Positions 1 to 10,313 of a stretch of 37,246 bases of DNA are shown here, one piece after another. Position numbers and translations under genes: made by a program. The stretch comes from Chara braunii. Lineage: Eukaryota; Streptophyta; Charophyceae; Charales; Characeae. The stretch lies in assembly GCA_003427395.1 (NCBI GenBank), contig BFEA01000443.1, positions 745,050 to 782,295 on the forward strand. The letters are read 5' to 3'. How positions within the stretch are numbered: the stretch's first letter is position 1; every line of letters starts with the position of its first letter. Under the pieces are notes generated by a model, which ran no database searches, was not told the DNA's origin, and saw only the letters and a list, made by a program, of their open reading frames with translations.

Positions 1-115
1 ACACTCATAGAAGAATCGGAACTCTACCTACTAGTATATAGATGACAAACAAGAAATTAGAAGAATCGGAACTCTACCTACTAGTATGTAGATGATAAAC
101 AAGAGATTGAGTAGC

Positions 116-352
116 CCAACTCTAAGAGGTAGAAGAGAAGAAGGAGGGGAGGAGGAAGAAGGAGATGGAGAGGGATATGGAGAGGGAGAAGATGGAGGGA
201 GAGAATAAGGAAAAGAAGAAGGAGAAGAAGAAGAAAAAAAAAAAGGAGAAGGAAGAGGATTGAGTACATGAGGTAGGGAAGATGAAGAAGAGGAGGGAGA
301 AGAGGAAGAAAAAGAAGGTGAAGAAGAAGGGGAAGAAGAAGAGGGAGAGGGG

Positions 353-383
<31 letters not shown>

Positions 384-433
384 GAGAAAAAGAAGAAGAA
401 GACGACGAAGAAGAAGAAGAGGAGAGATTTTCT
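116..433. repeat. GA-rich polypurine microsatellite in the 3' LTR
   Basis: About 320 bases that are almost pure purine on the plus strand, mainly GAA, GAG and GGA triplets. All open frames here translate as Lys/Glu/Arg on one strand and Leu/Phe/Ser on the other, which is the mark of simple sequence. The partner tract in the other LTR is at 20334-20644. Confidence 0.95.
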
Positions 434-1221
434 TCCTTCCACTCACCTTGCTAGTGTGTTGTAGATGGAGGCTTCAATCTTGATGAGGCCTTGCTCAATT
501 CCTCCTTGGCTATGGCTTCCTCCTTCTCCAAGCCCTTCTTCCTTCTTCCTTACTCTTCCCCAAGCTATGGCAAGCTCCCTCAGTTATGACTATGGAGTCC
601 TCTCCTCTAGGAGGGCTTAATGAGGCTCTTCTAGCCTCTCCTTGTCTCCTACACCCAAGGGGGATATGACGGATCACCTCCCAAGTGTCTCTCCCACCAT
701 CACTATCCTCTAGAGTCTTCCCCACTACCTCCTAGTCTCTTCTAAGCTCTCCCACTAGCATGGGTTCCTCCCTCCTCACTCCAAGTGCAAACGTGCTGCT
801 GTGAGTTCACTTTGGCAGCATGGGCACTCCTCATGCAAATGTGAGAGTGGCGGACTGCATCCTCATCTTATGTAGGCTGAAACCAGCAGTCCGGCTGAGA
901 TCCAAGGCCAGCAATAATCCGAGCTACCCCCTAATAGTCCTTGCTTCAATTTTGAGCCCCTAAGTTCAGTTTTTCAATTTTTAGTGCATTTGGCTGTCTT
1001 TTGGGGCGAAATGCACTGTTTTGTCAATTTTTCTCTTTTGTTTCTTTCCATTTTGGGCTGCCACCTCATTTCGGAGCTCGCCGTTTTGAGCTGGCCCACA
1101 AAAAACGGCTAGTTTCTCTCTACCATGAGATCTGATCTCAGATCCATGGTCCAAAAGAAAACCGGCCACTTCCTTTTTGTATTTTCTCTCATTTTCAACT
1201 TTTTAATTCAGATTTTATTGA

Positions 1222-1244
1222 GATATGGCCCTAAGGGCCATATC
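1222..1244. repeat. Perfect 11-bp palindrome in the LTR
   Basis: GATATGGCCCT and AGGGCCATATC are separated by a single base. The other LTR has the same palindrome at 21759-21781, with the centre base changed from A to T and the arms unchanged. Confidence 0.9.
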
Positions 1245-2548
1245 ACTGCAATTCGGATTGCCCTCCCTCATTCTAGGAGGGATGAGGTCACTGTTGGGAC
1301 CTGTCAGTCCCTACTGTGCAGGTCCCAATAGGCCGGCACATTCTCCTCCACTCTTTTCTCCCTTTTTGTCTCATTCTCTCTCCTTTTTCTCTCATTTTTT
1401 TTTCTTTTTCTTTTATTTCTGTTTTGACAAGTGTCAAGCTGTTGTGCACCCTCTTTCTAGGCCCTAGGGCCACATTCAAGGCCAGGTTCATGACTGTTAT
1501 ATGGTCGTTACATCTCGGATTCCGATAATGGCACCCCCATGCTCCTAGGAGGCTCCATTTTGCTCCCGTTTGCCCAATTTTGAGCCCCTTTTGCTCCGGT
1601 TTTCTAAGGGCAGCCTTTTTCTCATGTTGGGCCTTTCAAGGTTCTATTTTCTTATGCCTTGCTAGTCCGAGATATCCCAGGTTTCTGGCCAGCCTTCTTA
1701 ACATCCTTATTTTATTTTTCTTTCTCTCATGGCTCTCCCACTTGCTCCCACTAGTGTTTGCACTAGTGATGCTAATATTTTCCACCGTCTAGATCCTCGA
1801 TCTCGACGGCGTCGCTTGCTTGCACAATTATTCCTTGTGGTTGCTCATGGTTCCCTTGGGACATCCCAAGTCCCCACCATTCTCCCCCATAGTAGTCTCA
1901 TGTTCTTGTCCCGCCGGTGGTCCCGCCGGTGCATGTCCCGTTTTTTTATTCTTATTATTTTGACCCATTTGGTCCCCGACAACATTCCGGACGGCGTCCT
2001 ATTTTTATTTTTTTGGGGCCCATTGCCCTTGGTGGTCCCATCATTTCTATATGTGTGTCGAGTTTTCTAGGCCGTGAGATCTCATCTCACGGTTGCCGTT
2101 TACCGTCTTTACTTGCCCCTTGCCGAAATTGCTCCTTTCTAGCCTTCCGGGTTTGCCGTAGCCCATTTCCCCTTGGCCTTGGCATCCCTATGCAATCCGT
2201 AATTTCTTGGACTGCAGTCATGGCTGTTTTCTACACCCACAACCCCACAACTTGCCCCATGTTAAAAGAAAATGAAACATTAAATTTTCTAGTGCATCCG
2301 AGCTCAATATTGGCTCCGGATGCACCTAGAACATGTGTTTTTTTTCTCCCCCATCCAGTCCGTTGTAACTCGGACTGCAATGGGGATCAATTCCTTAGCC
2401 CCTATACGCCACAAATAACCCTTACTCAAAAGAAAAAGAAACGACCAATCCCCAAGTGCATCCGGGCTTGATTTTGGCTTCAGATGCACCTAAAACATGT
2501 GTTTCTCCTCATGCATGTGTTTTGTTTTATTCCGTTGCAAGAGACCTT

Positions 2549-2587
2549 GATTTTCTTTGATTTTCTCTACAAAAATCAAAGAAAATC
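2549..2587. repeat. Perfect 16-bp inverted repeat in the LTR
   Basis: GATTTTCTTTGATTTT (2549-2564) is followed by a 7-base loop and its exact reverse complement (2572-2587). The same hairpin is intact in the other LTR at 23085-23123. Confidence 0.9.
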
Positions 2588-3177
2588 CAAGTCCTTTGTA
2601 ACCGCCATATTCCATAATGAATCTGGTCACCGATGAATCTCCCCAAGTGACCATTTTTTACCGTTAAGACCTTTTTCTCTTTTTTTTTATTTTTTTTTAT
2701 TTTCTTTTTTTTTTCTCCTCCTTTCTTGGACAGTAGGGACCTGCCAGTCCCTACCTATGGCAGTCCCTACTGATGAGCAACTCACTCACTCCCTCTTACT
2801 CTTTTTGTCTTATTCTCCCACATTTTCTTTTCTTTTCTCTCTTTTTTCTAGCATGCCAAGTGTCAAGTGGCCGTTAAGGCTCTTTTCTGGCTTCTTCCTC
2901 TTAGTTTTGGCCCTCCCTATGCCCAAGGTGCAGTCCGTTATTTCTTGGACTGCAATAATGGCCTTCCCATGCCCATGGGAGCCTCCTTTTACTCCTACAT
3001 TTCTCCCACAATAGTCCCTCCTACTTCGATTTTCTCCCGGAGGGCTATTTTTCACATGGGGTCTCATTTTACTCTATTTTCTTGAGGGAGGCTGATCCGA
3101 GATTTTTTGGATTGCTCCCATGCCTCCCACTTCAATTTTCTTTACATTTCCTTTTCCTTTTGGCCTTCCCGTTTGTC

Positions 3178-3240
3178 ACCACTAGTACTTGCACTAGTGG
3201 TGCTAATATTCTTGACCGTCAAGATGTCGATCTTGACGGT
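3178..3240. repeat. Two adjacent hairpins in the LTR
   Basis: ACCACTAGT (3178-3186) pairs with ACTAGTGGT (3193-3201). ACCGTCAAGAT (3215-3225) pairs with ATCTTGACGGT (3230-3240). A related, less perfect pair lies at about 1747-1816, in what looks like an older internal duplication of the LTR. Confidence 0.85.
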
Positions 3241-3980
3241 GCACCTTGCATTTATTATTTTTCCCTCATGCGGTGCCGCCGTTTCTTCTTGGGACTTTCA
3301 CATGTCCCCGCCACTTGTCCCGTCGGTGGTCCCCGACACTTAGTCCCGTCGGTGGTCCCCGACACTTAGTCCCACCAGTGGTCCCCGACACTTAGTCTCG
3401 TCGGCGTTCCCCGACACATTTTGCCCTGGACGCCATTATTTGTACTTAGTCCCACGTGGCCCCGGGTGCCTTTCCCCGAGGTGTCCCATGCCCCTTGGGC
3501 GTCTTGTCGCCCCATAGCAACCCCTCCCCTTAGTCTTTCCTCGCGCCTTGTGCGTAGCGATCTGTTTGGTCGTGGGTCTCCGCTCCGAGACTCCCATAGG
3601 TGGCCCCCATGTTGGCCCCTCATTTCCTGGCTTCCCGCGGCTTCTGGCCGTCCATCCCTCGACTTCCTCATTCCTTTATTGTTGTCGCGCTGCAATTGCT
3701 AGTTCAAAAGGCCCTTTGGCCTTAGTCTTATTGCATTCCGATGACCCTCTCGGCCTCCTACTATGTTATATGTGCCCCTGTTCTTGCGCTCGCTTGCTTG
3801 TCGCCGCTAGTTCTTTCCTCCTGTGGTTTTTCTCCTCGGGGCATCACTCCCTTCTGCGGCTTAATCCTTTGTCTTTTCTCTCTCCTGCTTCCTCACTCTA
3901 GATTTCTCTGTTGTGCACAAATTGTCCGTATTCAATCTCTCGAGTGATGGGAAGTTATTTGGGACCCACTAGTCCCGACA

Positions 3981-3993
3981 TATTCCCCCCACT
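3981..3993 (-). promoter_or_regulatory. Polypurine tract next to the 3' LTR
   Basis: On the minus strand this reads AGTGGGGGGAATA and abuts the LTR start TGTCGGGAC. A G-rich purine run directly upstream of the 3' LTR is the plus-strand primer site of Ty3/gypsy retroelements. It fixes the orientation of the giant element. Confidence 0.75.
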
Positions 3994-3997
3994 CATT

Positions 3998-4015
3998 CGC
4001 AATGTCCTCATTGCG
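3998..4015 (-). promoter_or_regulatory. 7-bp hairpin just upstream of the polypurine tract
   Basis: CGCAATG (3998-4004) and CATTGCG (4009-4015) form a perfect stem with a 4-base loop, five bases from the polypurine tract. A matching hairpin with changed but still paired bases lies at 5528-5545. Confidence 0.6.
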
Positions 4016-4020
4016 CACCA

Positions 4021-4889
4021 ATCTTCTGTTAGTGGTTTTTTTAGGGACAGACGGGAGAGGAGGGTGAGGTGTTATGGGTGGTTAGTTTGCCAGGGTCCGT
4101 TTTGTTCTTTTCTCATTCCTTTCTCAATGTCTTCCTTAGCTTCGGCCCCTTGGGGTGGAGGAGGGTATGGGGGAGTCGAAGGTTCTACAACTTAGACCAG
4201 GTTGCTCATTTCCATCATAGCTCTGCCTCTTTATCTTTCCCTCAATCGAGACGCGAACTGCTTCTTCAGTCAACTCTGTATGTATACTCAGCAGGGCAGC
4301 CCATAATTCTTTCACCTTCAGTAACAAGAAGCAGACGAGGCTCTCCTTGCTTCATGCAGTTAACTACTGGTATGCTTGCTTTATTCCCAGGGTGACAATT
4401 TGTTGTCATAGCACAATTGGTTTTCTCATTTTATGCCTTGGCTTTGTTGATAACAAATTGTAGGCAAGTTTTTGGATGCGACTCAATGTCAGGCATTTGC
4501 TTCGGAAGGGAGATGTTTGTCTAGTACAACCGCCGCCTTTGCTGTGGTGATACCCACTTCGAATCGGTGAGCCCAGGCACAACTCCCCTTAAGTGTTTCT
4601 CAAATCTGTTTTCCCATTTCATTGAGGAAGCATTCTTGAGCAGAAACCATTTTGGTCTCGCCTCATTCATTACTCTTATAAAAAAATAATCTACTTTTCG
4701 GGCCGTGCAATCCATGTTTTCCCTTTACCGTTCCCCGACGCTCAGGCCTTGCCAAATCCACATGCATCTCCCCCGGGTCCTTTCGCTCGACTTTCCTCAG
4801 GTTCTGTCAATTTTGCATTAATATCACTCTTTGTCCTTTCTTCTTTCTTGCTTATTTTTAACTTTTTTATATATGCCGCCCAGTTCATC
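4021..4889. other. Unassigned internal sequence
   Basis: Pyrimidine-rich sequence on the plus strand with only short unsupported open frames. I see no domain, repeat or RNA gene here. Confidence 0.5.
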
Positions 4890-5462
4890 CCCTGTGCAGC
4901 TCTCTTTCAAACACCTTGTCAGACCTTTTTCTCAGACTCATGCAACCCAAATGCTCATCTGTTTTCCAGCCTACCAATCTTTCTCTCAGATCCATACATA
5001 GTCCATCATACGAGTCTTTTTCATTTCCAGACATCTTGCTCGGCACATTTTCAAGCTTATGCTCAATCAATCACACAAGTCGCTTGCCAGGCTTTTTCTC
5101 AAGCTCATGCAACATCAATTTCTCACCCGTTTCTCTTCTGGACATCTTGCCAGGTCTTTTCTCAAGCCTGCGCAAAGTCAATTACTCATCCATTCTTCTC
5201 TTCTGGACATCTTGCCAGACCTTTTCTCAAGCTCATGCAACTTTCATTACTCATTTATTCTTTTCTTCTGGACATCTTGCCAGACTTTTTCTCAAGCCTG
5301 CGCAAAATCGATTACTCATCCATTCTTTTCTTCTGGACATCTTGCCAGACATTTTCTCAAGCCTGCGCAAAGTCAATTACTCATTCATTCTTTTCTTCTG
5401 GACATCTTGCCAGGCCTTTTCTCAAGCCTGCGCAAAGTCAATTACTCATTCATTCTTACGCT
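4890..5462. repeat. 65-bp tandem repeat
   Basis: The phrase GGACATCTTGCCAG recurs at 5140, 5205, 5270, 5335 and 5400, giving an exact 65-base period. More diverged units extend left to about 4890. Because 65 is not a multiple of three, all three plus frames stay open and show the same peptide phrases (for example SSGHLARPFL) in rotation. Those open frames are repeat artefacts, not genes. Confidence 0.9.
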
Positions 5463-5510
5463 CATGGTACCCTTCTCTTTTGCACGTTTTTTCTTTGGTA
5501 GATGACACAC

Positions 5511-5545
5511 CTTCCCCCCACTCAAAATGCGATGTCCCCATCGCA
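5511..5545 (-). promoter_or_regulatory. Second polypurine-tract-like site with hairpin
   Basis: On the minus strand a 7-bp stem (5545-5539 with 5534-5528) is followed by TTTTGAGTGGGGGGAAGG and then TGTGTCATC, which could be another LTR start (from 5509). The layout copies that at 3981-4015. It may mark the 3' LTR of a nested element or an internal duplication of the polypurine-tract region. No matching second LTR was found. Confidence 0.5.
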
Positions 5546-6729
5546 CGACTAGTTCTCACTCGGAGGTACGCAACCTTTGACCCACCAACGAGTAGGCGGA
5601 TGCCGGCCCATCAGCCCTAAAAAGAAAGGGTGATCAGTCCTCCCCCTGCTGATAACTCACCTCATCCCCTTACTCCATCCGACCTTTTGCTGCTTACGAG
5701 ACGGGCGTCATTACTGAGGTACCTCCTCATATCTAGAAGGCAGGTCCAGTCCAAGCCTCCCAGGACCCCATTTTGCCGTAAGGGCTTCCTTGCGAATTGT
5801 TCCTCCCAAGTGGTGTTTTCTTGAATCCGGTCTCTTCCTTTCAAGAGAGTTGGGGCTCTCAATTAGTCCACGAGTGCAGTTACGAAAACCTCGCAATTAG
5901 TCCCGAAGTGGTTGTAATGCTCCGGCGGGGCGGTGCCAATGCCCCGTGGTGGTTGTGGCTTCCACCCGGTACCACGCCCAATTCTTCCCTCTGGACAGTG
6001 CTGCTCAACTCAACGCGAGCCGCCGTGGTCCTTTCCAAGTGTCTGTGCCGCCCCTCAACGGCATGGCGTGTGGTTGGGGAGAATAAATGAGACTTAGGAG
6101 AAGAATGACTCTCTCGCCCATTTGGCTCCATGCCCTTGAGGTTTAGGTTCTCAACATGAGGCGCAGTTTGAACTCCCCGACTAGAGCTCTTTGTCGGAGT
6201 TAGTTCCGGACGACTCGCACCAATCAAAGAGAAAGATGCCTTGGTCCTTCAACCCTCATCCTTCTTTATGAGGAACAGGTCGCGCTGAGACTTTCCCTTT
6301 AAAAGGGCAGAGGTCATGGGGTCGCAGTGCGAGTACCGGTATCCCCCTCTTGCTGAGACCCGAGACTAGAAAAAAAAGAAAGCTCATTCAATGTTATTTC
6401 CATATTTCTTCCAATATGCCTAGGGTCCCCCGACTATGCAATGCAATATAAAATTCTCAAACACTCAATCCAACGCTATTTCCAAGGCCGATACTCATGG
6501 CTGGCCCGTCAACCTCTTATCAATAGGGCCACCCCTTGTGGCCGCTCTGGCGGTCGCTTTCTCAATAGCCATCTTTTCAAGGGTCGATCCGTCGGCCCAC
6601 CTTCAATCCTCAACTTTCACATTCCCCAATATTCATTCCTTATGACCGTCCCAACGGTTCATGCCCTTCTTGACTTAAGGCTCAGCCTTCTTTATCCTGC
6701 CCTTCTCATTCTCTTTCATCCATCCTCTT
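5546..6729. other. Unassigned internal sequence
   Basis: Open frames exist on the minus strand (5662-5862 and 5880-6227), but neither shows a domain I recognise. This may be the decayed 3' end of a retroelement polyprotein, since it lies directly upstream, on the minus strand, of a polypurine-like site. Confidence 0.4.
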
Positions 6730-6839
6730 GGCTATTTCAATGACCGACCCACCGGCCTTTTCCATCTCTTCCGTCCATCCCATTGGCTATTTCAATGACC
6801 GACCCACCGGCCTTTTCCATCTCTTATTGCTCATTCCAG
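6730..6839. repeat. 55-bp tandem duplication
   Basis: A segment containing GGCTATTTCAATGACCGACC starts at 6730 and again at 6785, with near-identical sequence between the two units. Confidence 0.9.
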
Positions 6840-6924
6840 CACATTCTCAATCAACCTTTCTCAATCCAATATGCAGGGGACCCCAATGCCTATTTCAAAA
6901 GGAATGACCCTTGTCAGGGGCCAT

Positions 6925-7083
6925 TCCCGAACAACCTGGTTAGGGTCGTTCTTATCCATTCTCAAGTCGAACAGCCTGGTTATGGCCGTTCTTTTCCATT
7001 CTCTAGTCGAACAGCCTGGTTAGGGTAATTCCTTTTCACTCTCAAGTCGAACAGCCTGGTTAGGGTCATCCCTCTCCATTCTC
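6925..7083. repeat. 40-bp tandem repeat, four units
   Basis: ACAGCCTGGT (ACAACCTGGT in the first unit) recurs at 6931, 6971, 7011 and 7051. Each unit also carries a CCATTCTCAAGTCGA-like phrase. The period is exactly 40 bases. Confidence 0.9.
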
Positions 7084-8021
7084 AATGTTAGTGCCCGAGG
7101 AGGTGGGCCTCGAGGTTACGGATCCCATTTCTGTCTTGGAGGTTAGAAGGTGGCCATCTCATCTCAATTTTGTTTTGCGTGTTGTTCCCTTTTTTCCATT
7201 TCTCTCAGTAATGTACTATCCATGAGTACATCCGACTTAGCGTTTAGTACTCGAGTTGGGGCTCGCGACCCCAAGCAGCACTAGCCCACCCGGCCGTTCA
7301 TCCATAACAAAAGACAGGGGCGCCCCTTCCATTTTCACTCTTCCTGATCACTCAGGTTTTGACTATTCTCAGACTCATTCATGACTCAGTTGGATTAGGC
7401 TCCTAGGGAAGGAGTGTTCTTCACGCCCCTTAACCCATATGATCCCTAACTTCTCTTAACCAACATTCAATGCCTTCGCTCGTCAATCCGTACTCAAAAT
7501 TTCTTTCCTCAAAAAACACAATCCTCATTCCATCCAAATTTCACAATACACCCTTCCCAACTGGTCTCATCCCATGCCCCATGTCCTTGTCTTGTGTACC
7601 CACTTTCGAAGGTAGCTCATCCAAAAGTAGCCTCAATATGCTATCTTCTAATCTTATCACGACACAGTCTAAGTTGGCCCTTCCATCACTCATCCTTTGT
7701 AAACTTACTCATACTATACACATTCTGCTCCAATGTTTTGCAATTGAGAAATAAAACCAGGATTCTTGCCCAACACTCAATCAACATCTAATGCCTATTG
7801 TTGTCTTGTGCCTCATCTTGCTCGTTTCCTGGTCCACCCAGTTTCTCAGCCGGCTGTCTAACCCCCAGGCCGAAGGTCTCGATTTCTCTCTTCTTTCTTG
7901 CAATTTCCTATAATTCAGTTTCACTGAAGCAGTCCAACGGCGTAGCTTCCACCCCCGCCTTTGCGAGTTCCCGGGTCTTGATAATCCATTCGTGCCTGAT
8001 CACATTGGTCCATTGCTCAAA
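7084..8021. other. Unassigned internal sequence
   Basis: No recognised gene. On the minus strand the part from about 8020 to 7500 reads as broken but fairly complex peptide, directly downstream of the gag remnant. It could be decayed polyprotein, but no protease, reverse transcriptase or integrase motif is visible. Confidence 0.4.
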
Positions 8022-9503
8022 TCAATGACCGGGTGTTGGCCCAAACTCGTCCTCCCATCTGAAAGCCCTGTCGCCCGGCTGGTGCGTCGGAGACCGCCCT
8101 TCTTCCCTAGGCCTTGAGATCTCATCCCTCTCATCCTCGCTGTTGATTTCTATAGCTTCTTGTACATCCTCCTCCTCGTCCTCCTCGTCTTCTGTCTGTA
8201 TGGGGCTATACCCACCTGCTAGGTTCTTCGGATCGTAGGTAAAATGAATCTTTGTCCCCTGTTTCCTTGAAGTGCCCCTTGTGACTAACCCACCCATCCG
8301 TTCAGTGTATCAGCCCATCTGCCGTCACTCGCAGCTTTCCCTACTTCCAAGTCTTTTCGTTGTTCCCACCATCCCTTTCCGCTTTTATGCCGAGGTCGGC
8401 CCGATGCTGGCCTCCCTCTCCGGTGGGTTCCCAACAAAGCTTGTTTACTTCCTCCTTCTCCATTGCTGAAAATTCCAGGTTGTTTAATGTCGCTATAAGG
8501 CGTCTCATTCCTCCATGCGAAGTCCAGTTAATCCTTTCTCCGTTAGGACCCAGGATATGTCCCTCGAGGGTCCTAGAACACCGCCTTCTTATGATGTCAT
8601 GGTTAAGCGTCGGGCACTGTCTAACGAAGTGCCCCATCGTAGTACAATATCGACATGACTAGCCTGCCGTTCGGGTCTTGGAGCGAGAGTTTCTTGGGGT
8701 GCCAACGCGGGTCGGGGTACTTGGGCTTGCACCACCATAAGGGTGTCACCTACCCTTTCTCTTCGGACGTTAACTCCTTCGTTTGGCCAAGGCGAGTCCA
8801 TTAGTCCTCCTTTCGCTTCGCCTTTAGTTGTCACCCGGCTCTCAGATTCTTCGTTGTTCCTCCGACGACTCTCTGTTCTAATACTCCTTTCCTGGTCGAG
8901 CCATGCTGTCAGTTTCTTCCTTAGGTTCCCTAGTTTACTATAATCATCGTTCGTCAAGGATTGTTTCTCTGATTGTTGGCCCGTTCCATGGTCCGCTCTT
9001 GGCTCCCTCCCTTCCTTTGTAGTCTCTTCCTCAGAGGGTCGAACTCCTTGTTCTACCCTCTCATCTCCGCCTGTTCCCCATCCACGGGGTTTCCTAATCA
9101 TGTGCTCTCGTTGCATCCCCCCTTGCCGTTGCTCCTTGTGTAGCTCATTGTCGTCCATAGTTTCGACGTCGTTTATCATTTCCTCAATCACACTTGTCTT
9201 GTAATTTGCTACCATCTGCTCCATTTTCTTAAGTCTTCATAGGGTATCCGCCACCTTTCTTTTCTTCATCAAACGACCCTCCGAAATTTGTGACTCTTCC
9301 ATATTACCAACTATGACGGACCTTATTCCTTGAGATTCTGTGGGTCTTTTCTCGCTATGGATCCCTTTCCCCAAAATCCCCCTCGCGTCGTCTTTGACCC
9401 CCTTGTTGTTGAACCTTCGACCGATATTTATCCTGTCGTCTTGAGCCCTTGGATTCCAACCATCCATGTTGCATGTTTGACCACGTTGGCCTCTTCGTCC
9501 CAT
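8022..9503 (-). pseudogene. Decayed gag with CCHC zinc knuckle
   Basis: A minus-strand frame runs from 9503 to about 8650, broken by one in-frame TGA near 9227. A frameshift then leads to a segment carrying CRYCTTMGHFVRQC at 8655-8614. This is an exact C-x2-C-x4-H-x4-C knuckle, the nucleic-acid-binding motif of retroelement nucleocapsid. A TAG lies two codons before the knuckle. The upstream part is charged and helical-looking (KKMEQMVANYKTSVIEEM). Downstream, 8297-8022 is strongly acidic, with runs of Asp and Glu. The layout resembles the C-terminal half of Ty3/gypsy Gag. The capsid part and the exact start are not identifiable. The stops and frameshifts make this copy non-functional. Confidence 0.6.
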
Positions 9504-9960
9504 ACCGTTCCTTGTGACACCTATAACGTATCAGACCTGCACGCCATACAATCGAAAGAAGGAAAGACTTACTTTAGACCCTACCTCTCCTAGTTCTCCT
9601 ATTGCTATTAGTTCTGGAAATGTTCCTATCTTCAAATCAGCTTAATCATTTTCTCGTCGGGGTTGTCCTTTCACTTCCTCTCGCACCTTAGAGTCCTTCC
9701 TACCCTGTATGTTTCCCCGCCCTCTACCTGTCTTACTGCTCTGATGGTTTCTCCTACCAGTGTCACAAGCCGGAAGGACTAGCAGATCCTCATGTTCCTC
9801 CATCTTTGGGTTCGCGTGTTTTGCGCAGCTCCGGTTTCTACCGGTTGATACCTTCCTTCGACCTCGTTGGGGGTCCTCTGTCATGCCTTGACCCCCTTAA
9901 AATTCCTGTATCCCTTCTGGTCCTTCGGAGCCCGCCGAGACGCCATTCTGGTGGTTCCAA
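9504..9960. other. Unassigned sequence between gag and protease remnants
   Basis: Minus-strand frames are open for up to 80 codons (9642-9884) and rich in Arg, Lys and Glu, but have no motif I recognise. It may be decayed linker from the same polyprotein. Confidence 0.35.
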
Positions 9961-10313
9961 CTACAAATGCACCCGCGAGACACTCCCCATTACTTCCTTG
10001 TTAGCCACACAACTGGTAATTGTTGCAACGTCTCTCCTTATGAGTGTGATTTTCGCACCTCCGTCTACTAGAGCGTCCGTGTGATGCGTTCCTATCTGCA
10101 CTTTTAACTTCCCTACGATAGCGCACGAAAACTAAGTTTCATCCCTAGTGGAGCCCTCATGACTTTCTCGCCTTCGCGGTCCGACAAGCTCAAGTGGATA
10201 TCCGCAAAAGCTTTTTCTAGATCCTCAAAATCTCCAGGACTCCTTTGAAGATTAGCAACTTCTCGCGGAGCTTCTTCCTGAGGAGATCCCTTTCCTGTTT
10301 CCCTTGGCATCAT
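9961..10313 (-). pseudogene. Retropepsin-like aspartic protease remnant
   Basis: An open frame from 10313 to 10113 is followed, after a +1 shift near 10130, by GKLKVQIGTHHTDALVDGGA and then KITLIRRDVA, ending at a TAG at 9963-9961. The pattern of beta-strand, ALVDGGAKITLI, then a polar helix matches the active-site region of retroviral-type aspartic proteases, usually ALxDTGSxxNxI. The catalytic Asp is present (10065-10063), but the usual Thr/Ser-Gly follows as Gly-Gly. The protease lies upstream of the gag zinc knuckle on the minus strand, the reverse of the normal order, so rearrangement or two element fragments must be considered. Confidence 0.5.

Larger units (their letters stand above)
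1..3980 (-). repeat. 3' LTR copy (truncated by the window start)
   Basis: This block aligns almost end to end with 20172-24516. Differences are scattered substitutions, microsatellite length changes, a 41-bp loss in the first 91-bp repeat unit, and a 325-bp segment present only in the other copy (after base 895 here). It has no protein-coding signal: open frames on both strands are low complexity or lack recognisable domains. It contains a GA-rich tract, poly-T stretches, many perfect short inverted repeats and an internal diverged duplication. The minus-strand start TGTCGGGAC lies at 3980-3972. Confidence 0.8.

Noticed and set aside
81-446. Leu/Phe-rich and Lys/Glu-rich open frames on both strands (also 20267-20676)
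   Set aside because: They are translations of the GA-rich microsatellite in the LTRs and change with repeat length between the two copies.
1917-2471. Plus-strand frame of 184 codons, with a similar frame at 22453-22980
   Set aside because: It is shared only because the two LTRs are near-identical. It has no domain, lies on the antisense strand of the element and is Pro/Phe/Leu-rich like its surroundings.
4749-5620. Long plus-strand frames of 148-250 codons
   Set aside because: They are created by the 65-bp tandem repeat, which is open in every frame.
5794-5816. Minus-strand phrase NTTWEE resembling a chromodomain or integrase tail
   Set aside because: Too short, and the flanks do not continue the pattern.
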